Shown: positions 1 to 9,072 of the stretch, in pieces
How positions within the stretch are numbered: position 1 is the first letter of the stretch
Layout of the letters: every line of letters starts with the position of its first letter
Assembly: GCA_017538105.1 (NCBI GenBank)
Contig: JAFYJN010000032.1
Coordinates: forward strand, 94,369 to 158,368
Reading direction: 5' to 3'
Length of the DNA stretch: 64,000 nucleotides
Source of the DNA: Prevotella sp.
GTDB lineage: Bacteria; Bacteroidota; Bacteroidia; Bacteroidales; Bacteroidaceae
Translations under genes and position numbers: made by a program
Notes under the pieces: generated by a model
Databases searched by the model: none
What the model saw: the letters and a program-made list of their open reading frames with translations, nothing else
What the model was told of the DNA's origin: nothing

Positions 1-5
1 TCAGG

Positions 6-602
6 ATGACAGCCATCAACGTGAACGAATGTCGGTACATCGGCATCAAAACCAATTCTGGTCTGGCTGTCAATCACACGTTATATGGTTACCCCGATAT
101 ACGGCGATTATACAAAGACATTCTACTTGAAAGACCTTTAAAAACACTATACAAGGATTACGGCATCCCGCCATCTGCACTGACACTTGACCCGTCATTG
201 TCGCCGAGTGAGAAAGCGAAAAAAATCGCGCTTTACTGCCGCGACCTAACTGATTTGAACATCCTAACGAGACATGGAGAACTGTTACTTATGGTCGGAC
301 TTCTGAAAGAGAACAATATTGCCTTTCAAATGGCATACACCAATAGGAACTACGAGAACGCGTTAGAAGAAGCCGACCGCGACGGTAAACTATGGTTTGT
401 TCGTATAGATGCAGACGGGACATGCCTGTTTCCACTCGATTATCCCCATTATCCAAAATTCGTCGAAACTCGTTCTGATGACTCTCTATATTACCCTGAC
501 AACAACTACGTTCGAGCCGACCAAGTGCCCACTATTTATGTGGGCAAAAGAGCTGTTACCGAAGACCATACCACATATTTCACCATTCAGCCCAATCCAT
601 GA
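6..602 (+). CDS. Hypothetical protein, possibly transglutaminase-like (may be 5'-partial)
   Basis: I do not recognise a named family with certainty. The 198-residue frame is open to the window edge, so the true start may lie outside. No signal peptide is visible. The middle (about residues 70-110), with a run like LLMVGLLKENNIAF, resembles the stretch around the catalytic region of DUF3857/transglutaminase-like Bacteroidota proteins, where a leader of that kind precedes a substrate-binding half, but I cannot see a convincing Cys-His-Asp triad. The stop overlaps the next ATG (ATGA), so it is translationally coupled to the STN-domain protein downstream. The three genes at 6-3288 form one operon of envelope proteins. 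Confidence 0.55.
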   Translation: MTAINVNECRYIGIKTNSGLAVNHTLYGYPDIRRLYKDILLERPLKTLYKDYGIPPSALTLDPSLSPSEKAKKIALYCRDLTDLNILTRHGELLLMVGLLKENNIAFQMAYTNRNYENALEEADRDGKLWFVRIDADGTCLFPLDYPHYPKFVETRSDDSLYYPDNNYVRADQVPTIYVGKRAVTEDHTTYFTIQPNP

Positions 603-2500
603 GAATACGTATTACCTTCATTTGTCTATGCTTTATGCTGTCCATGTCCATCATGGCGCAGCATACCATCACTCTACAATTACGCGACGTACCCCTACCT
701 GAGGCGTTGCAGCGCATTCATCGAGCTGCACCCCATTATCGCATCAATTATATATATAACGATTTGGAAGATTTCACTGTTACTGCCGACATCCGCCAAC
801 TGAGCGTACCTGACGCGGTGAGAGCTGTGACAGTCAACTACCCCATCCACCTAACTTTCGATGGCAACAAAATCTATGTTGAATGTTCCCAAAAAGAACC
901 TTATAGACTGCGCGGACGAATCACCGACGAACAAGGCCATCCAGTACATAATGCCAACATCACCATCATAGGCAGTGACGGGCATAGCATTATCAACCAC
1001 GGCACCAGCAATATCAACGGACATTTTGTAGTGCCATGCCCTATTCAGCGGGCAATAGGTCGCCTAACCCATGTTGGCTATGAAGAAGTGGTCAACCTAT
1101 ACGACATGAGTCGCATTTATCATGTGACCATGCGCGAGAAGACCACACCTCTTGCCGAAGTTATCATAGAGAGAAACACCCAAAGACTACCCCCGATGGA
1201 TTATGACCAGTTTTATCGTCAAATCAGCGATGAGGTGTGGGGAAGTTATATGCCTGAGTTTAACCGTATGGAAACGCCTGAGTTATGGGCCGACAGTGCG
1301 GTGGTTATCCTGACAGAGTTGGATAGCGTGCTGACCGTCAAAGGTGCCGAATCGTTTTGGACGACCAACCGAAGTCCCTTGCATGTGCAATATGAACTGC
1401 ACCGTCGGAGATATAAAATCAATCAGGAAGAGGGCTGTAAAATACTCTCTAAAATGCCATACGATAAAACCATGGCCACATCGTTTGACCACGAACAAAA
1501 AACAACAAAAAAGAAAAGAAAACGTATCAAAAACTGTTCAGCAATAGGTATCCGAATCATTAAGCCTAACGGTACCATATACACCGTAAACACCAGTCAA
1601 TACCTACGCCCCTCCGATATTAATGACCCTGTCAACCTGCGCCCAGACAGCATAGAACTCCCCTTGCTGCAGACTGGCGACATCATCGACATGTTCACCT
1701 ACAACGAGCAATGGTCGTATGATGCACTAAATCCGTTGCACCATTTATGGCGTTTCCAGCAGCCCTTTCCAGTAGTGGATTACCGCATGGCATGCCGCAT
1801 CGACAAGGGGCTTAACGCTGCATACAATTACTGGGGAACAGACAGCAGTACCATCAGAAAACAGAGAGAGAAAAAAGGCTCCTATTACTTGGCTCGGCAT
1901 CTGTATTTCCAAGATCCCAGCACAGACCCTGTCATTGCTGGGGCTGCCGTTTATACTCGACTTCCATATTTATTACATAGAAAGGTATCAAAAGTCGGGA
2001 TTGACACTCCCAATGGATACGAAGAAATGCAAGATTATCTCTATTACAACAAATTCCGCGAGCGTCTTTACGGCATAGTCCTGCCAAGAAATGACACCGA
2101 CGTACAGGATGCTCTGTATATCAGTACCTTCTTTGCCGACAGTCTCGCCTCATCTTCCCTCTCCTCAAAGAAAAAAGCCGATATTATCGTTGGCGAGGCG
2201 CAACGCATTATCCACCAAGTCCCAGACTCCTACCGCGACCAATTTATCCATCTCCTGCTCGTGCCGTTTGAACGTGCAGGTATAGAATACGACTTATGGC
2301 TGACCACCCCCGTTGACCGCGAACCCATTGACTTTTTAATAGACATTTCTTCCATCGAGTTGGTCATTCACTTGAAAGAGGGCACCAATATCTACAATGA
2401 TGTGGACCGGCCATACGAGACTCCAGACCGTTTGAAAGGACGTTCGTACGTAGATTCCCATGACTTATCTAAAAAAATTCACATTAAGATAAAACAATGA
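599..2500 (+). CDS. Secreted STN / carboxypeptidase-regulatory-like domain protein
   Basis: A 633-residue exported protein. An N-terminal signal peptide (residues 1-20, ending near IMAQ) is followed by an STN (secretin/TonB short N-terminal) module at about 22-100 and a carboxypeptidase-D regulatory-like beta-sandwich at about 104-180 (RLRGRITDEQGHPVHNANIT). The remaining 450 residues have no plug or barrel signature, so this is not a TonB-dependent receptor. Around 320-370 a segment resembling DUF3857-type extracytoplasmic proteins (PNGTIYTVNTSQYL, then LLQTGDIIDMF) can be seen. The start is chosen because its ATG overlaps the upstream stop; the stop likewise overlaps the next start (ATGATG). 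It probably acts at the periplasmic face of the outer membrane with its two neighbours. Substrate unknown. Confidence 0.7.
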   Translation: MRIRITFICLCFMLSMSIMAQHTITLQLRDVPLPEALQRIHRAAPHYRINYIYNDLEDFTVTADIRQLSVPDAVRAVTVNYPIHLTFDGNKIYVECSQKEPYRLRGRITDEQGHPVHNANITIIGSDGHSIINHGTSNINGHFVVPCPIQRAIGRLTHVGYEEVVNLYDMSRIYHVTMREKTTPLAEVIIERNTQRLPPMDYDQFYRQISDEVWGSYMPEFNRMETPELWADSAVVILTELDSVLTVKGAESFWTTNRSPLHVQYELHRRRYKINQEEGCKILSKMPYDKTMATSFDHEQKTTKKKRKRIKNCSAIGIRIIKPNGTIYTVNTSQYLRPSDINDPVNLRPDSIELPLLQTGDIIDMFTYNEQWSYDALNPLHHLWRFQQPFPVVDYRMACRIDKGLNAAYNYWGTDSSTIRKQREKKGSYYLARHLYFQDPSTDPVIAGAAVYTRLPYLLHRKVSKVGIDTPNGYEEMQDYLYYNKFRERLYGIVLPRNDTDVQDALYISTFFADSLASSSLSSKKKADIIVGEAQRIIHQVPDSYRDQFIHLLLVPFERAGIEYDLWLTTPVDREPIDFLIDISSIELVIHLKEGTNIYNDVDRPYETPDRLKGRSYVDSHDLSKKIHIKIKQ

Positions 2501-3288
2501 TGAAAAAATATATCCTCGTATTATTATACACCGCTTCGTTTCTATTTGCACATTCACAACAATCCGGACATTTTCCGTTAATATGTGCATTTCATGGCGT
2601 TGGTTTTGAAAGTGACAGCATAGACTATTACGACCCGGCCTTCCCCTTTATATGGACAGGAAATACTCAGGTGAGCGACGGCATTTTCGGAGGAAGCCAC
2701 GACGACTTCCATACCCGAAAGGGCTTTATGAAACAGTTTGAGATCGGTTTCACTTTTTTTCAGATAAACCACAACCTCTACAAAGGCATCGCAGGCATAA
2801 GTTACGCGTTCCAACTTGTCATTCATAACATCAGCCTCGATCACCATTATATGCCACACCGTACAGGCAACAGTCTGGAATTTGAATATGTAGATAACGC
2901 CCTCAAAAAGAACAACATTGGATTTGCAGCACTTCGCATACCCGTTTTGACAGGCATACAAACACGTAACAGGTATCTCTCGTTTCAGACAGGATTCTCG
3001 TTCGAAGGTAGATCTGAAAGAACTCACTATTTCCAAGTGCAAGGTGAAGAAGAAGACGACCACCATATCCACATACCATTTTTTGGTGTTAACTGGCATG
3101 TGATGGCCAACGTTGGGGCGTTCACCATAGCCTTTAATCAGAGTCTCATCCCCATCTTTCAAGTGTCGAACGGTAGGAAAGCCTACACCCGTTCGCTGAC
3201 ATTAGGTTATAACATTTGCTTTAACCACAGTTTCAAGAACAGTCGCGCCATTGCCAAACGAAGAAAAGCAGCAGAGAGGCTGTTTTAA
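2497..3288 (+). CDS. Putative outer-membrane beta-barrel protein
   Basis: A 263-residue protein with a clear signal peptide (MMKKYILVLLYTASFLFAHS) followed by alternating hydrophobic/polar segments typical of an 8-12 strand outer-membrane barrel: for example the stretches around residues 75-100, 140-170 and 195-245 alternate aromatic and polar residues. No enzymatic motif is seen. It overlaps the preceding gene by four bases and is the last gene of the operon. The downstream gap (3289-3537) has no gene and contains purine-rich repeats of the ggaagttag type plus a small hairpin near 3480. The function is unknown; PorT/opacity-type barrel is a reasonable structural guess. Confidence 0.6.
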   Translation: MMKKYILVLLYTASFLFAHSQQSGHFPLICAFHGVGFESDSIDYYDPAFPFIWTGNTQVSDGIFGGSHDDFHTRKGFMKQFEIGFTFFQINHNLYKGIAGISYAFQLVIHNISLDHHYMPHRTGNSLEFEYVDNALKKNNIGFAALRIPVLTGIQTRNRYLSFQTGFSFEGRSERTHYFQVQGEEEDDHHIHIPFFGVNWHVMANVGAFTIAFNQSLIPIFQVSNGRKAYTRSLTLGYNICFNHSFKNSRAIAKRRKAAERLF

Positions 3289-3537
3289 CTCGAATGACTC
3301 ACTCAAATTCATTGGGTGACGGTTTTTCTAAGAAAGAAACAATTCTATATCATTTAACTTCCGCAAGCTCCAGTTGTAAGGAGTTACAAAGAAGTAAGGA
3401 GGAGTTAGAAGAAGTTAAAAGCCAATAGCCCATAGCCCATCAACGGGTTCGGGCAAGGTATTGTCCTTTATCTTCGCCGCTGATAAGCGGCTATCTTCCT
3501 TTATCTTCTTTTATCTCCATAACATGAGGAAATTGAA

Positions 3538-4773
3538 TCAATCATAACACAACACCAATTGGCGGTCGGGGTCGAACACTTCTTGTGCGGTCTGTTGCAC
3601 CTGTTCGGCGGTGATGGCGTCGATACGGGCGTAGAGCTTGTCGGGGTCGCTCTCCCAACCATAATGCAGGAATGTCTTGCCGAGACCCAGGGTGAACGAT
3701 TCGCGCTGGTCACAGGCCACACCAATCTGTCCCTTCAGCTGTCGTTTGGCGGCTGTCAGTTGCATGGGAGTGAGCGGACTATTGATAAGCAGGTCTTGTT
3801 CCTTGCGCACCACCCTGAGACAACGCTGCACATCATGCGGGTCACACCCGAAATAGGTGGTCCACACCCCCGTGTCGCTGTAGTTGGCCATGCTGCTCTC
3901 CACGGTATACACCAGTCCGCGCCGCTCGCGCAACGCCAAGTTGAGTCGCGAATTCATGCCTGGTCCGCCCATCATGTTGTTCAACAGGTAAAGAGACATA
4001 CGCAACGGATGGTGGACGCTGTAGCCTCTGGTGCCCAGGAGCACATGGGCCTGGTGGGTGTCGCGGTGAACGTGCAGCGTGCACGCCTCGAAGGGAGCGA
4101 GCGCGGCAGCCTTCGCCTCCCTGTCGGGAAGGTCTGGCGTGGCCTCGGGCAGGTCGTTGGTGGCTCGTTCCAACAGGCGCACGAGCCGGTCGAAAGAGAT
4201 ATCGCCCGAGGCGAAAAACACCATGTTTTCCGCCCGGTAATGCATTTTGGTGAAACGCTGCGCGTCGGCCGTGGTGAAGGAACGCACTCGTTCCACGGAG
4301 CCCAAGATATGATGCCCCAGAGGATGTCCATCGAAAAGCTTATTGTCGAACTCATCATATATCAGTTCGGCGGGCGTGTCGTTATAGCTCTCTATCTCCT
4401 CGCAGATGACCGTGGCCTCCTTGTCAATCTCCGTCTGGGGATACTGGCTGTGGAACACGATATCGGTGAGCAGGTCGACAGCCCTGGGCAGGTGCTCGGC
4501 CAGTATGGCGGCATGGTAAACGGTGTCTTCCTTGTTGGTGAAGGCGTTGAGGTCGCCCCCCACCCGCTCCAGCGTGTTGAGGATATGCCAGGAGCGACGC
4601 CGTGCGGTGCCCTTGAACGTCATGTGCTCACAGAAATGGGCCAGTCCATGACTGTCGGCTTCCTCGTCGCGCGAGCCGGCATTGATGGCGTAGCCGCAAT
4701 AGACCACGGACGAAGCCACGGGCTGGTGGATAATGCGCAGCCCACAGCGCAAAGTATGTGTGTTGTATCTCAT
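3538..4773 (-). CDS. M16 family zinc metallopeptidase (insulinase/processing-peptidase type)
   Basis: 411 residues, the usual length for single-unit bacterial M16B peptidases. The inverted zinc motif HxxEH is present as HFCEH at residues 46-50, with the distal metal-ligand Glu region in VICEEIESYND downstream. The C-terminal half carries the substrate-binding Arg/Tyr motif (GMNSRLNLALRERRGLVYTV). No signal peptide is visible, so it is probably cytoplasmic or uses a non-classical location; related enzymes degrade or process peptides. It is divergent from the PfkB kinase with 107 bases between start codons. On the minus strand a TAACTTCG box at 4782-4789 resembles a -7 element. A long open frame on the opposite strand of this gene is a shadow caused by GC-biased codon use. 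Confidence 0.9.
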   Translation of the reverse strand: MRYNTHTLRCGLRIIHQPVASSVVYCGYAINAGSRDEEADSHGLAHFCEHMTFKGTARRRSWHILNTLERVGGDLNAFTNKEDTVYHAAILAEHLPRAVDLLTDIVFHSQYPQTEIDKEATVICEEIESYNDTPAELIYDEFDNKLFDGHPLGHHILGSVERVRSFTTADAQRFTKMHYRAENMVFFASGDISFDRLVRLLERATNDLPEATPDLPDREAKAAALAPFEACTLHVHRDTHQAHVLLGTRGYSVHHPLRMSLYLLNNMMGGPGMNSRLNLALRERRGLVYTVESSMANYSDTGVWTTYFGCDPHDVQRCLRVVRKEQDLLINSPLTPMQLTAAKRQLKGQIGVACDQRESFTLGLGKTFLHYGWESDPDKLYARIDAITAEQVQQTAQEVFDPDRQLVLCYD

Positions 4774-4818
4774 TTCGGTGCGAAGTTACAACAAAAAAGA
4801 AAAAAACACGCTTTTTGC

Positions 4819-4848
4819 TTTGTGTTTTACTTTTTTTTCGTAACTTTG
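4819..4848 (+). promoter_or_regulatory. Bacteroidota sigma-A promoter for the PfkB kinase gene
   Basis: TTTG at 4819-4822, an 18-base spacer, then TAACTTTG at 4841-4848, matching the phylum's TTTG/TAnnTTTG promoter. Transcription would begin near 4855, which excludes upstream in-frame starts and supports the ATG at 4881. Confidence 0.65.
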
Positions 4849-4880
4849 TTTCCCAAAACACGACAACCATCACACACTCT

Positions 4881-5837
4881 ATGCGAAAAGTATTCGGAAT
4901 AGGAGAAACGGTACTCGACATCATCTTCAAAGACGAGCAGCCCATTGGCGCGGTGCCCGGAGGCAGCGTGTTCAACGGCATCATCTCCCTCGGCCGCGCA
5001 GGCGTCGAAGCCTCGTTCATCAGCGAGGCGGGCAACGACCGTGTGGGTCAGAACATCATACAATTCCTCAAGGATAACCATGTCAATGCCGACAATATCA
5101 ATGTATACCCAGGCAGCAAGTCGCCTATCTCGCTTGCCTTCCTCGATGACAACAACGACGCGGAATACCTGTTCTACAAAGACCACCCTCACGACCAACT
5201 CGACTTCATCTATCCCAAAGTGCAGCGCGACGACATCGTGATGTTCGGCTCCTACTATGCCGTGAATCCCGTGATACGTCCACAGATGTTCGGGTTCCTC
5301 GAATATGCCAAGAGCCAGGGAGCCATCCTCTACTACGACGTGAATTTCCGTTCGTCACACCGCGACGACGTGATGAAGATTACCCCCAACTTGTTGGAGA
5401 ACCTCGAATATGCCGACATTGTGCGCGGCAGCTATGAAGATTTCTTCGTGCTCTACAAGAAAGACGACCCCGACCGCGTCTATAATGCAGACATTTCATT
5501 CTACTGCAAGAAATTCATCTATACCCACGGAGCACATCCCGTGGAGCTGCGTGCCGACGGATTGAAGAAGAGCTACCCCGTGATTGCCACGAACACGGTG
5601 AGCACCATCGGGGCCGGCGACAACTTCAATGCGGGCATCGTCTATGGCATGATGAAATATAACATCACCCGCGACACCATCGACCAAGGGCTCTCCGAAG
5701 AGCAGTGGGACGAGGTGATACACTGCGCCCAGGTCTTCTGCGCCGAATGTTGCAAACATATCAGCAACTCCATCCCCGTGGAGTTCGGCGAAAAGATGAA
5801 AGAGGAATTGATGCTTAGTAGGCAAGTAGAAGAATAA
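4881..5837 (+). CDS. PfkB family carbohydrate kinase (fructokinase-like)
   Basis: 318 residues. The ribokinase/PfkB fold is shown by the N-terminal signature GGSVFNGIISLGRAGVEA with the following GNDRVGQ, and the C-terminal signature TIGAGDNFNAG, whose Asp is the catalytic base and whose Gly-Ala-Gly forms the anion hole. The enzyme phosphorylates a sugar, most likely fructose, with ATP in the cytoplasm; the exact sugar cannot be read from sequence. I chose the ATG at 4881 because the promoter lies just upstream. The flavo-diiron gene follows after 60 bases in the same direction; a small CCCTTC/GAAGGG hairpin lies between them, so read-through is uncertain. Confidence 0.88.
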   Translation: MRKVFGIGETVLDIIFKDEQPIGAVPGGSVFNGIISLGRAGVEASFISEAGNDRVGQNIIQFLKDNHVNADNINVYPGSKSPISLAFLDDNNDAEYLFYKDHPHDQLDFIYPKVQRDDIVMFGSYYAVNPVIRPQMFGFLEYAKSQGAILYYDVNFRSSHRDDVMKITPNLLENLEYADIVRGSYEDFFVLYKKDDPDRVYNADISFYCKKFIYTHGAHPVELRADGLKKSYPVIATNTVSTIGAGDNFNAGIVYGMMKYNITRDTIDQGLSEEQWDEVIHCAQVFCAECCKHISNSIPVEFGEKMKEELMLSRQVEE

Positions 5838-5897
5838 GACAACCCTCGTACCCATTAGGCTGCCCTTCCTGCAGAAGGGGAAATAAAAAATCATTTT

Positions 5898-7082
5898 ATG
5901 CTCATTACCAACAACATCCATTACGTGGGCGTGAACGACCGCAACAAGTTCTTGTTCGAAGGACTGTGGCCATTGCCCAACGGCGTGTCCTATAACGCCT
6001 ATCTCATCGACGACGAGAAAGTGTGCCTCATCGACACCGTGGAGGTGGACTTCTTCGTGCAGTTCATTGAAAACATCCGTAACGTCATCGGCGACCGTCC
6101 CATCGACTACCTCGTGGTCAACCACATGGAACCCGACCACAGCGGGTCGCTCGCACTCATCAAGAAATACTATCCCGACGTGAAAATCGTTGGCAACAAA
6201 AAAACCTTCGGCATGATGGCGGGCTTCTACGGCATCGACGAGGTGGGCATGGAGGTGAAGAACGGCGACAGCCTCGAACTGGGACAACACACCCTGCAGT
6301 TCTTCCTCACACCCATGGTTCACTGGCCCGAGACGATGGTGACCTATGACGCATCTACGAAGACGCTCTTCTCCGGCGACGCCTTCGGCTGCTTCGGCGC
6401 CCTGAACGGCGGCATCATCGACAAAGACATCAACTGCGACACGTTCTGGCTGGAGATGACACGTTACTACTCGAACATCGTGGGCAAATACGGCACACCC
6501 GTGCAGAACGCGCTGAAGAAACTCGCCGGTGTGCCCATCGACTATATCTGCGCCACCCACGGACCGGTATGGCATGAGTATGTGACGAAGGTGGTCGGTA
6601 TCTACGACCGTCTGAGCCGCTACGAGGCTGAGGAGGGACTGGTGGTATGCTACGGCACGATGTACGGCAATACCGAGCGTATGGCCGAGGTCATCGCCCG
6701 TGCTGCCAGCGAGGCCGGTGTGAAGAACATCGTGCTCTACAACGTGTCGAAGACGCACCACTCCTATATCCTCCGCGACATCTTCCGTTACCGGGGTCTC
6801 ATCGTGGGAGCGCCGACCTACAACACCGGACTGTACCACGAGATGGACGTGCTACTCTCGGAAATCGCCGGCAAGGACATGAAGAACCGTCTCTTCGGCT
6901 GGTTCGGCAGTTTCGGCTGGGCCGGCAAGGCGGTGGCGAAAATCCAGGAGTGGAACGACAATCACCTGCATTTCGAGGCCGTGGGCGAACCTGTTGAGAT
7001 GAAACAGGCACTCACCGAAGAGACACGCCTCCAATGCGAGGCTCTTGGCCGTGCCATGGCCGCCCGACTGAAAGAAACATAA
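5898..7082 (+). CDS. FprA-type flavo-diiron protein (O2/NO reductase)
   Basis: 394 residues: an N-terminal metallo-beta-lactamase-like diiron domain (1-245) and a C-terminal flavodoxin domain (about 248-394), the normal class A architecture. Diiron ligands visible: H76, E78, D80, H81 (HMEPDH), H142, D161 and H221 (CATHGPVW). The FMN phosphate loop is YGTMYGNTE at 252-260. These proteins reduce O2 to water or NO to N2O in the cytoplasm and protect anaerobes; here this fits an obligate anaerobe. The electron donor (rubredoxin or a fused reductase) is not in the window. A hairpin at 7108-7143 probably ends the transcript. Confidence 0.92.
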   Translation: MLITNNIHYVGVNDRNKFLFEGLWPLPNGVSYNAYLIDDEKVCLIDTVEVDFFVQFIENIRNVIGDRPIDYLVVNHMEPDHSGSLALIKKYYPDVKIVGNKKTFGMMAGFYGIDEVGMEVKNGDSLELGQHTLQFFLTPMVHWPETMVTYDASTKTLFSGDAFGCFGALNGGIIDKDINCDTFWLEMTRYYSNIVGKYGTPVQNALKKLAGVPIDYICATHGPVWHEYVTKVVGIYDRLSRYEAEEGLVVCYGTMYGNTERMAEVIARAASEAGVKNIVLYNVSKTHHSYILRDIFRYRGLIVGAPTYNTGLYHEMDVLLSEIAGKDMKNRLFGWFGSFGWAGKAVAKIQEWNDNHLHFEAVGEPVEMKQALTEETRLQCEALGRAMAARLKET

Positions 7083-7107
7083 AAACAGAAATCTGAAAAC
7101 AATAACC

Positions 7108-7143
7108 GTGCCGGAGGAGGTTGCAAAAAACTTCTTCCGGCAC
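7108..7143 (+). terminator. Probable transcription terminator after the flavo-diiron gene
   Basis: GTGCCGGAGGAG pairs with CTTCTTCCGGCAC across a 10-base A-rich loop, with G-T wobbles in the inner stem. The T-run after it (AACTTTTA) is short, so efficiency is uncertain. Confidence 0.5.
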
Positions 7144-7285
7144 AACTTTTAGCCCCCCTCTAACTCCCCCGAGGGGAAGGAGTTGAGTGTTGAATGTTGA
7201 CGAGTTGTTGAGACATATGTCGAAAAATTGTCGCTTCGCGATTACGAATTATCAATGAAGAATTTGTAGAGTATTCTCTCACCTC

Positions 7286-7870
7286 TCACCCCTTCTGGGC
7301 TGGGGTGGGTGTTTCCCTCCCCCCTCCTTGGGAGGGGGACAGGGGGAGGTTTCCAATCACCTCGTCAAGACTATTGGCCACCTGTATGTAGTCTTCCCGA
7401 CAGCCACGGAGCATGCCACGACGCTGGATGTCATCCAGCAGAGCCACGAGCGGGTCCCAAAACCCTTTTATGTTATATAAGATGACACGTTTCCGGTGGT
7501 AGCCGATGGTATAGGCCGCCACGACGGTGAAAATCTCGTCGAGCGTTCCCACGCCACCGGGCAAGGCCACGCACACATCGCTATGTGCCAGGAGCAGGTC
7601 CTTGCGGTCGCTGAGCGTCGCCGTGGGGATACACACATCCACATATTCCGACACGTGCCCATGCTTCTCTATCATCGAGGGCACCACGCCGATGGTTTGG
7701 CCTCCCGCCTCATGCACGGCCTGCGACACACATTGCATCAATCCCATGTCGCACCCTCCGAAAACCAAGGTATGGCCTTCTTGACCCATCCACTGTCCCA
7801 ACTCACGCGTTGCCGTGAAGAAGTCGGGGTCTATTGTCTTATTGGCTGAACAGAAAACACCTATTTTCAT
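7286..7870 (-). CDS. LOG family protein (cytokinin riboside 5'-monophosphate phosphoribohydrolase-like)
   Basis: 194 residues from the ATG at 7870; six upstream codons are also open but MKIGVF is the family-like start. It shows the Rossmann signature FGGCDMGLM and the catalytic PGGVGTLDE motif of LOG/TIGR00730 proteins, which hydrolyse the N-glycosidic bond of nucleoside monophosphates. The last about 20 residues (PLSPSQGGGRETPTPAQKG) are encoded by the G/C-rich intergenic palindrome seen all over this region, so the natural stop appears to have been replaced by repeat-derived coding sequence. It lies 27 bases after the glycosyltransferase gene and may be co-transcribed with it. Confidence 0.85.
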   Translation of the reverse strand: MKIGVFCSANKTIDPDFFTATRELGQWMGQEGHTLVFGGCDMGLMQCVSQAVHEAGGQTIGVVPSMIEKHGHVSEYVDVCIPTATLSDRKDLLLAHSDVCVALPGGVGTLDEIFTVVAAYTIGYHRKRVILYNIKGFWDPLVALLDDIQRRGMLRGCREDYIQVANSLDEVIGNLPLSPSQGGGRETPTPAQKG

Positions 7871-7897
7871 ACTATTTGTCGTTATCAACTACTGATC

Positions 7898-9034
7898 TTA
7901 TTGCAATGCCACGAAGAGCCGTTCCAACTGTTGGGCCACCACCGATGGAGCGGCAAGAGTGGCCACCTGCTCACCCGCTAGACGATAGGACTGACCTGTC
8001 GCCCCGACGATATCATTTTCCACCTGATGAAGCATGGCCTGTGTCAAGGCGGGCGTGTCGTCAACGGGCACTATGCTGACGGCTCCTTCGATACGCTCGT
8101 TCTGTGGAATGCACGTCGTACCGATGACAGGGCGTCCGGTACTGACGGCCTCAAGCACCACCAACGGCTGCACCTCGCTGCGACTGGCCAACACCAGACA
8201 GTGACAGTCGTAAAGCAGCTGCCGCAAGTCATCGCGCCCCAATTCACCATGCACCACCACCCCCTCTGGCTTCGACAGCAGGTGGGTGTCGCGCCCAGCC
8301 ACGTGGAGCTCGCTCTTGGGATAGGTTCCATGAACTTTGGCGAAGGCGTCGAACAGGATGTCATACCCCTTCAGTGGCGTGTTGTGGGCGATGCAGCAAA
8401 AACGATAGGGAGTCATGGTGGCCCGGGGTCGGTAAGCGAAGAAATCCGTGTCGATGATGTTCGACACCTCTTGCCACCGATAATCCGTGCCGAAGAGATG
8501 GGCCGTCTGCTCCACCACCTCGCGAGCCACGGGAATCACGATGCCCGCACCCTCGTAAGCCTGTCGCAACAACGGCACCTGCCATGTGGTGGTGGAGGAG
8601 CCCCACTCCTGTTCGAGCACATGCAGCGACAGGTGTTCGGTGATGGCATACGGCACGCCATGACGCTGATGGATGAGCAGGGCCGCATAGCCCGCCCACT
8701 TGGCACAATGGGCGTGGATGATGTCGGGACGGCCATAGCGCCTCACATACCCCTCATACATCCGTTGCACCGTGTTCACCCAACGTCGTTGGTTCTTCCG
8801 GGGTGAACGGGGCCAGCCCCGCATGTAATGCTTCATCACCGTCACGCCATCATACTGCTCCTCACGGACGAGCCATGGCAGGGTGATGAACTGGCGTAGC
8901 GAACGGCGCACCGACAGTTGCACACAGGCCATGATACGCACCTCATGCCCCCGTGCGGCCAGCGCCTTGGCCTGCTCGAGACAAAACTCACCGCCATAGG
9001 GAGTGAAAAACGAGGGTATCTCCAGTATGTGCAT
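7898..9034 (-). CDS. Glycosyltransferase family 4 protein
   Basis: 378 residues with the GT-B double-Rossmann layout. The N-terminal acceptor domain starts MHILEIPSFFTPYGGEF with the typical glycine after the first strand. The C-terminal donor domain contains the sequence around PLKGYDILFDAFAKV and the GT4 E-x7-E-like region SRSEVQPLVVLEAVSTGRPVIG, which binds the nucleotide-sugar. Likely a cytoplasmic, membrane-associated transferase for a surface polysaccharide or glycolipid, but no other polysaccharide genes are adjacent. It sits 38 bases after the TonB-dependent receptor gene in the same direction. Sugar and acceptor unknown. Confidence 0.85.
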   Translation of the reverse strand: MHILEIPSFFTPYGGEFCLEQAKALAARGHEVRIMACVQLSVRRSLRQFITLPWLVREEQYDGVTVMKHYMRGWPRSPRKNQRRWVNTVQRMYEGYVRRYGRPDIIHAHCAKWAGYAALLIHQRHGVPYAITEHLSLHVLEQEWGSSTTTWQVPLLRQAYEGAGIVIPVAREVVEQTAHLFGTDYRWQEVSNIIDTDFFAYRPRATMTPYRFCCIAHNTPLKGYDILFDAFAKVHGTYPKSELHVAGRDTHLLSKPEGVVVHGELGRDDLRQLLYDCHCLVLASRSEVQPLVVLEAVSTGRPVIGTTCIPQNERIEGAVSIVPVDDTPALTQAMLHQVENDIVGATGQSYRLAGEQVATLAAPSVVAQQLERLFVALQ

Positions 9035-9072
9035 ATTGACAAATCCTTATCGTTGATGGACAGCCATCGTGG

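Noticed and set aside
3559-4902. 447-residue open frame on the plus strand over the M16 peptidase
   Set aside because: It lies exactly antisense to a gene with an intact HxxEH motif, and its translation (V/G/Q/H-rich) has no domain; it is a shadow of GC-biased codons.
5496-6839. 447-residue open frame antisense to the kinase and flavo-diiron genes
   Set aside because: It overlaps two well-supported genes on the opposite strand and reads H/V-rich antisense sequence.
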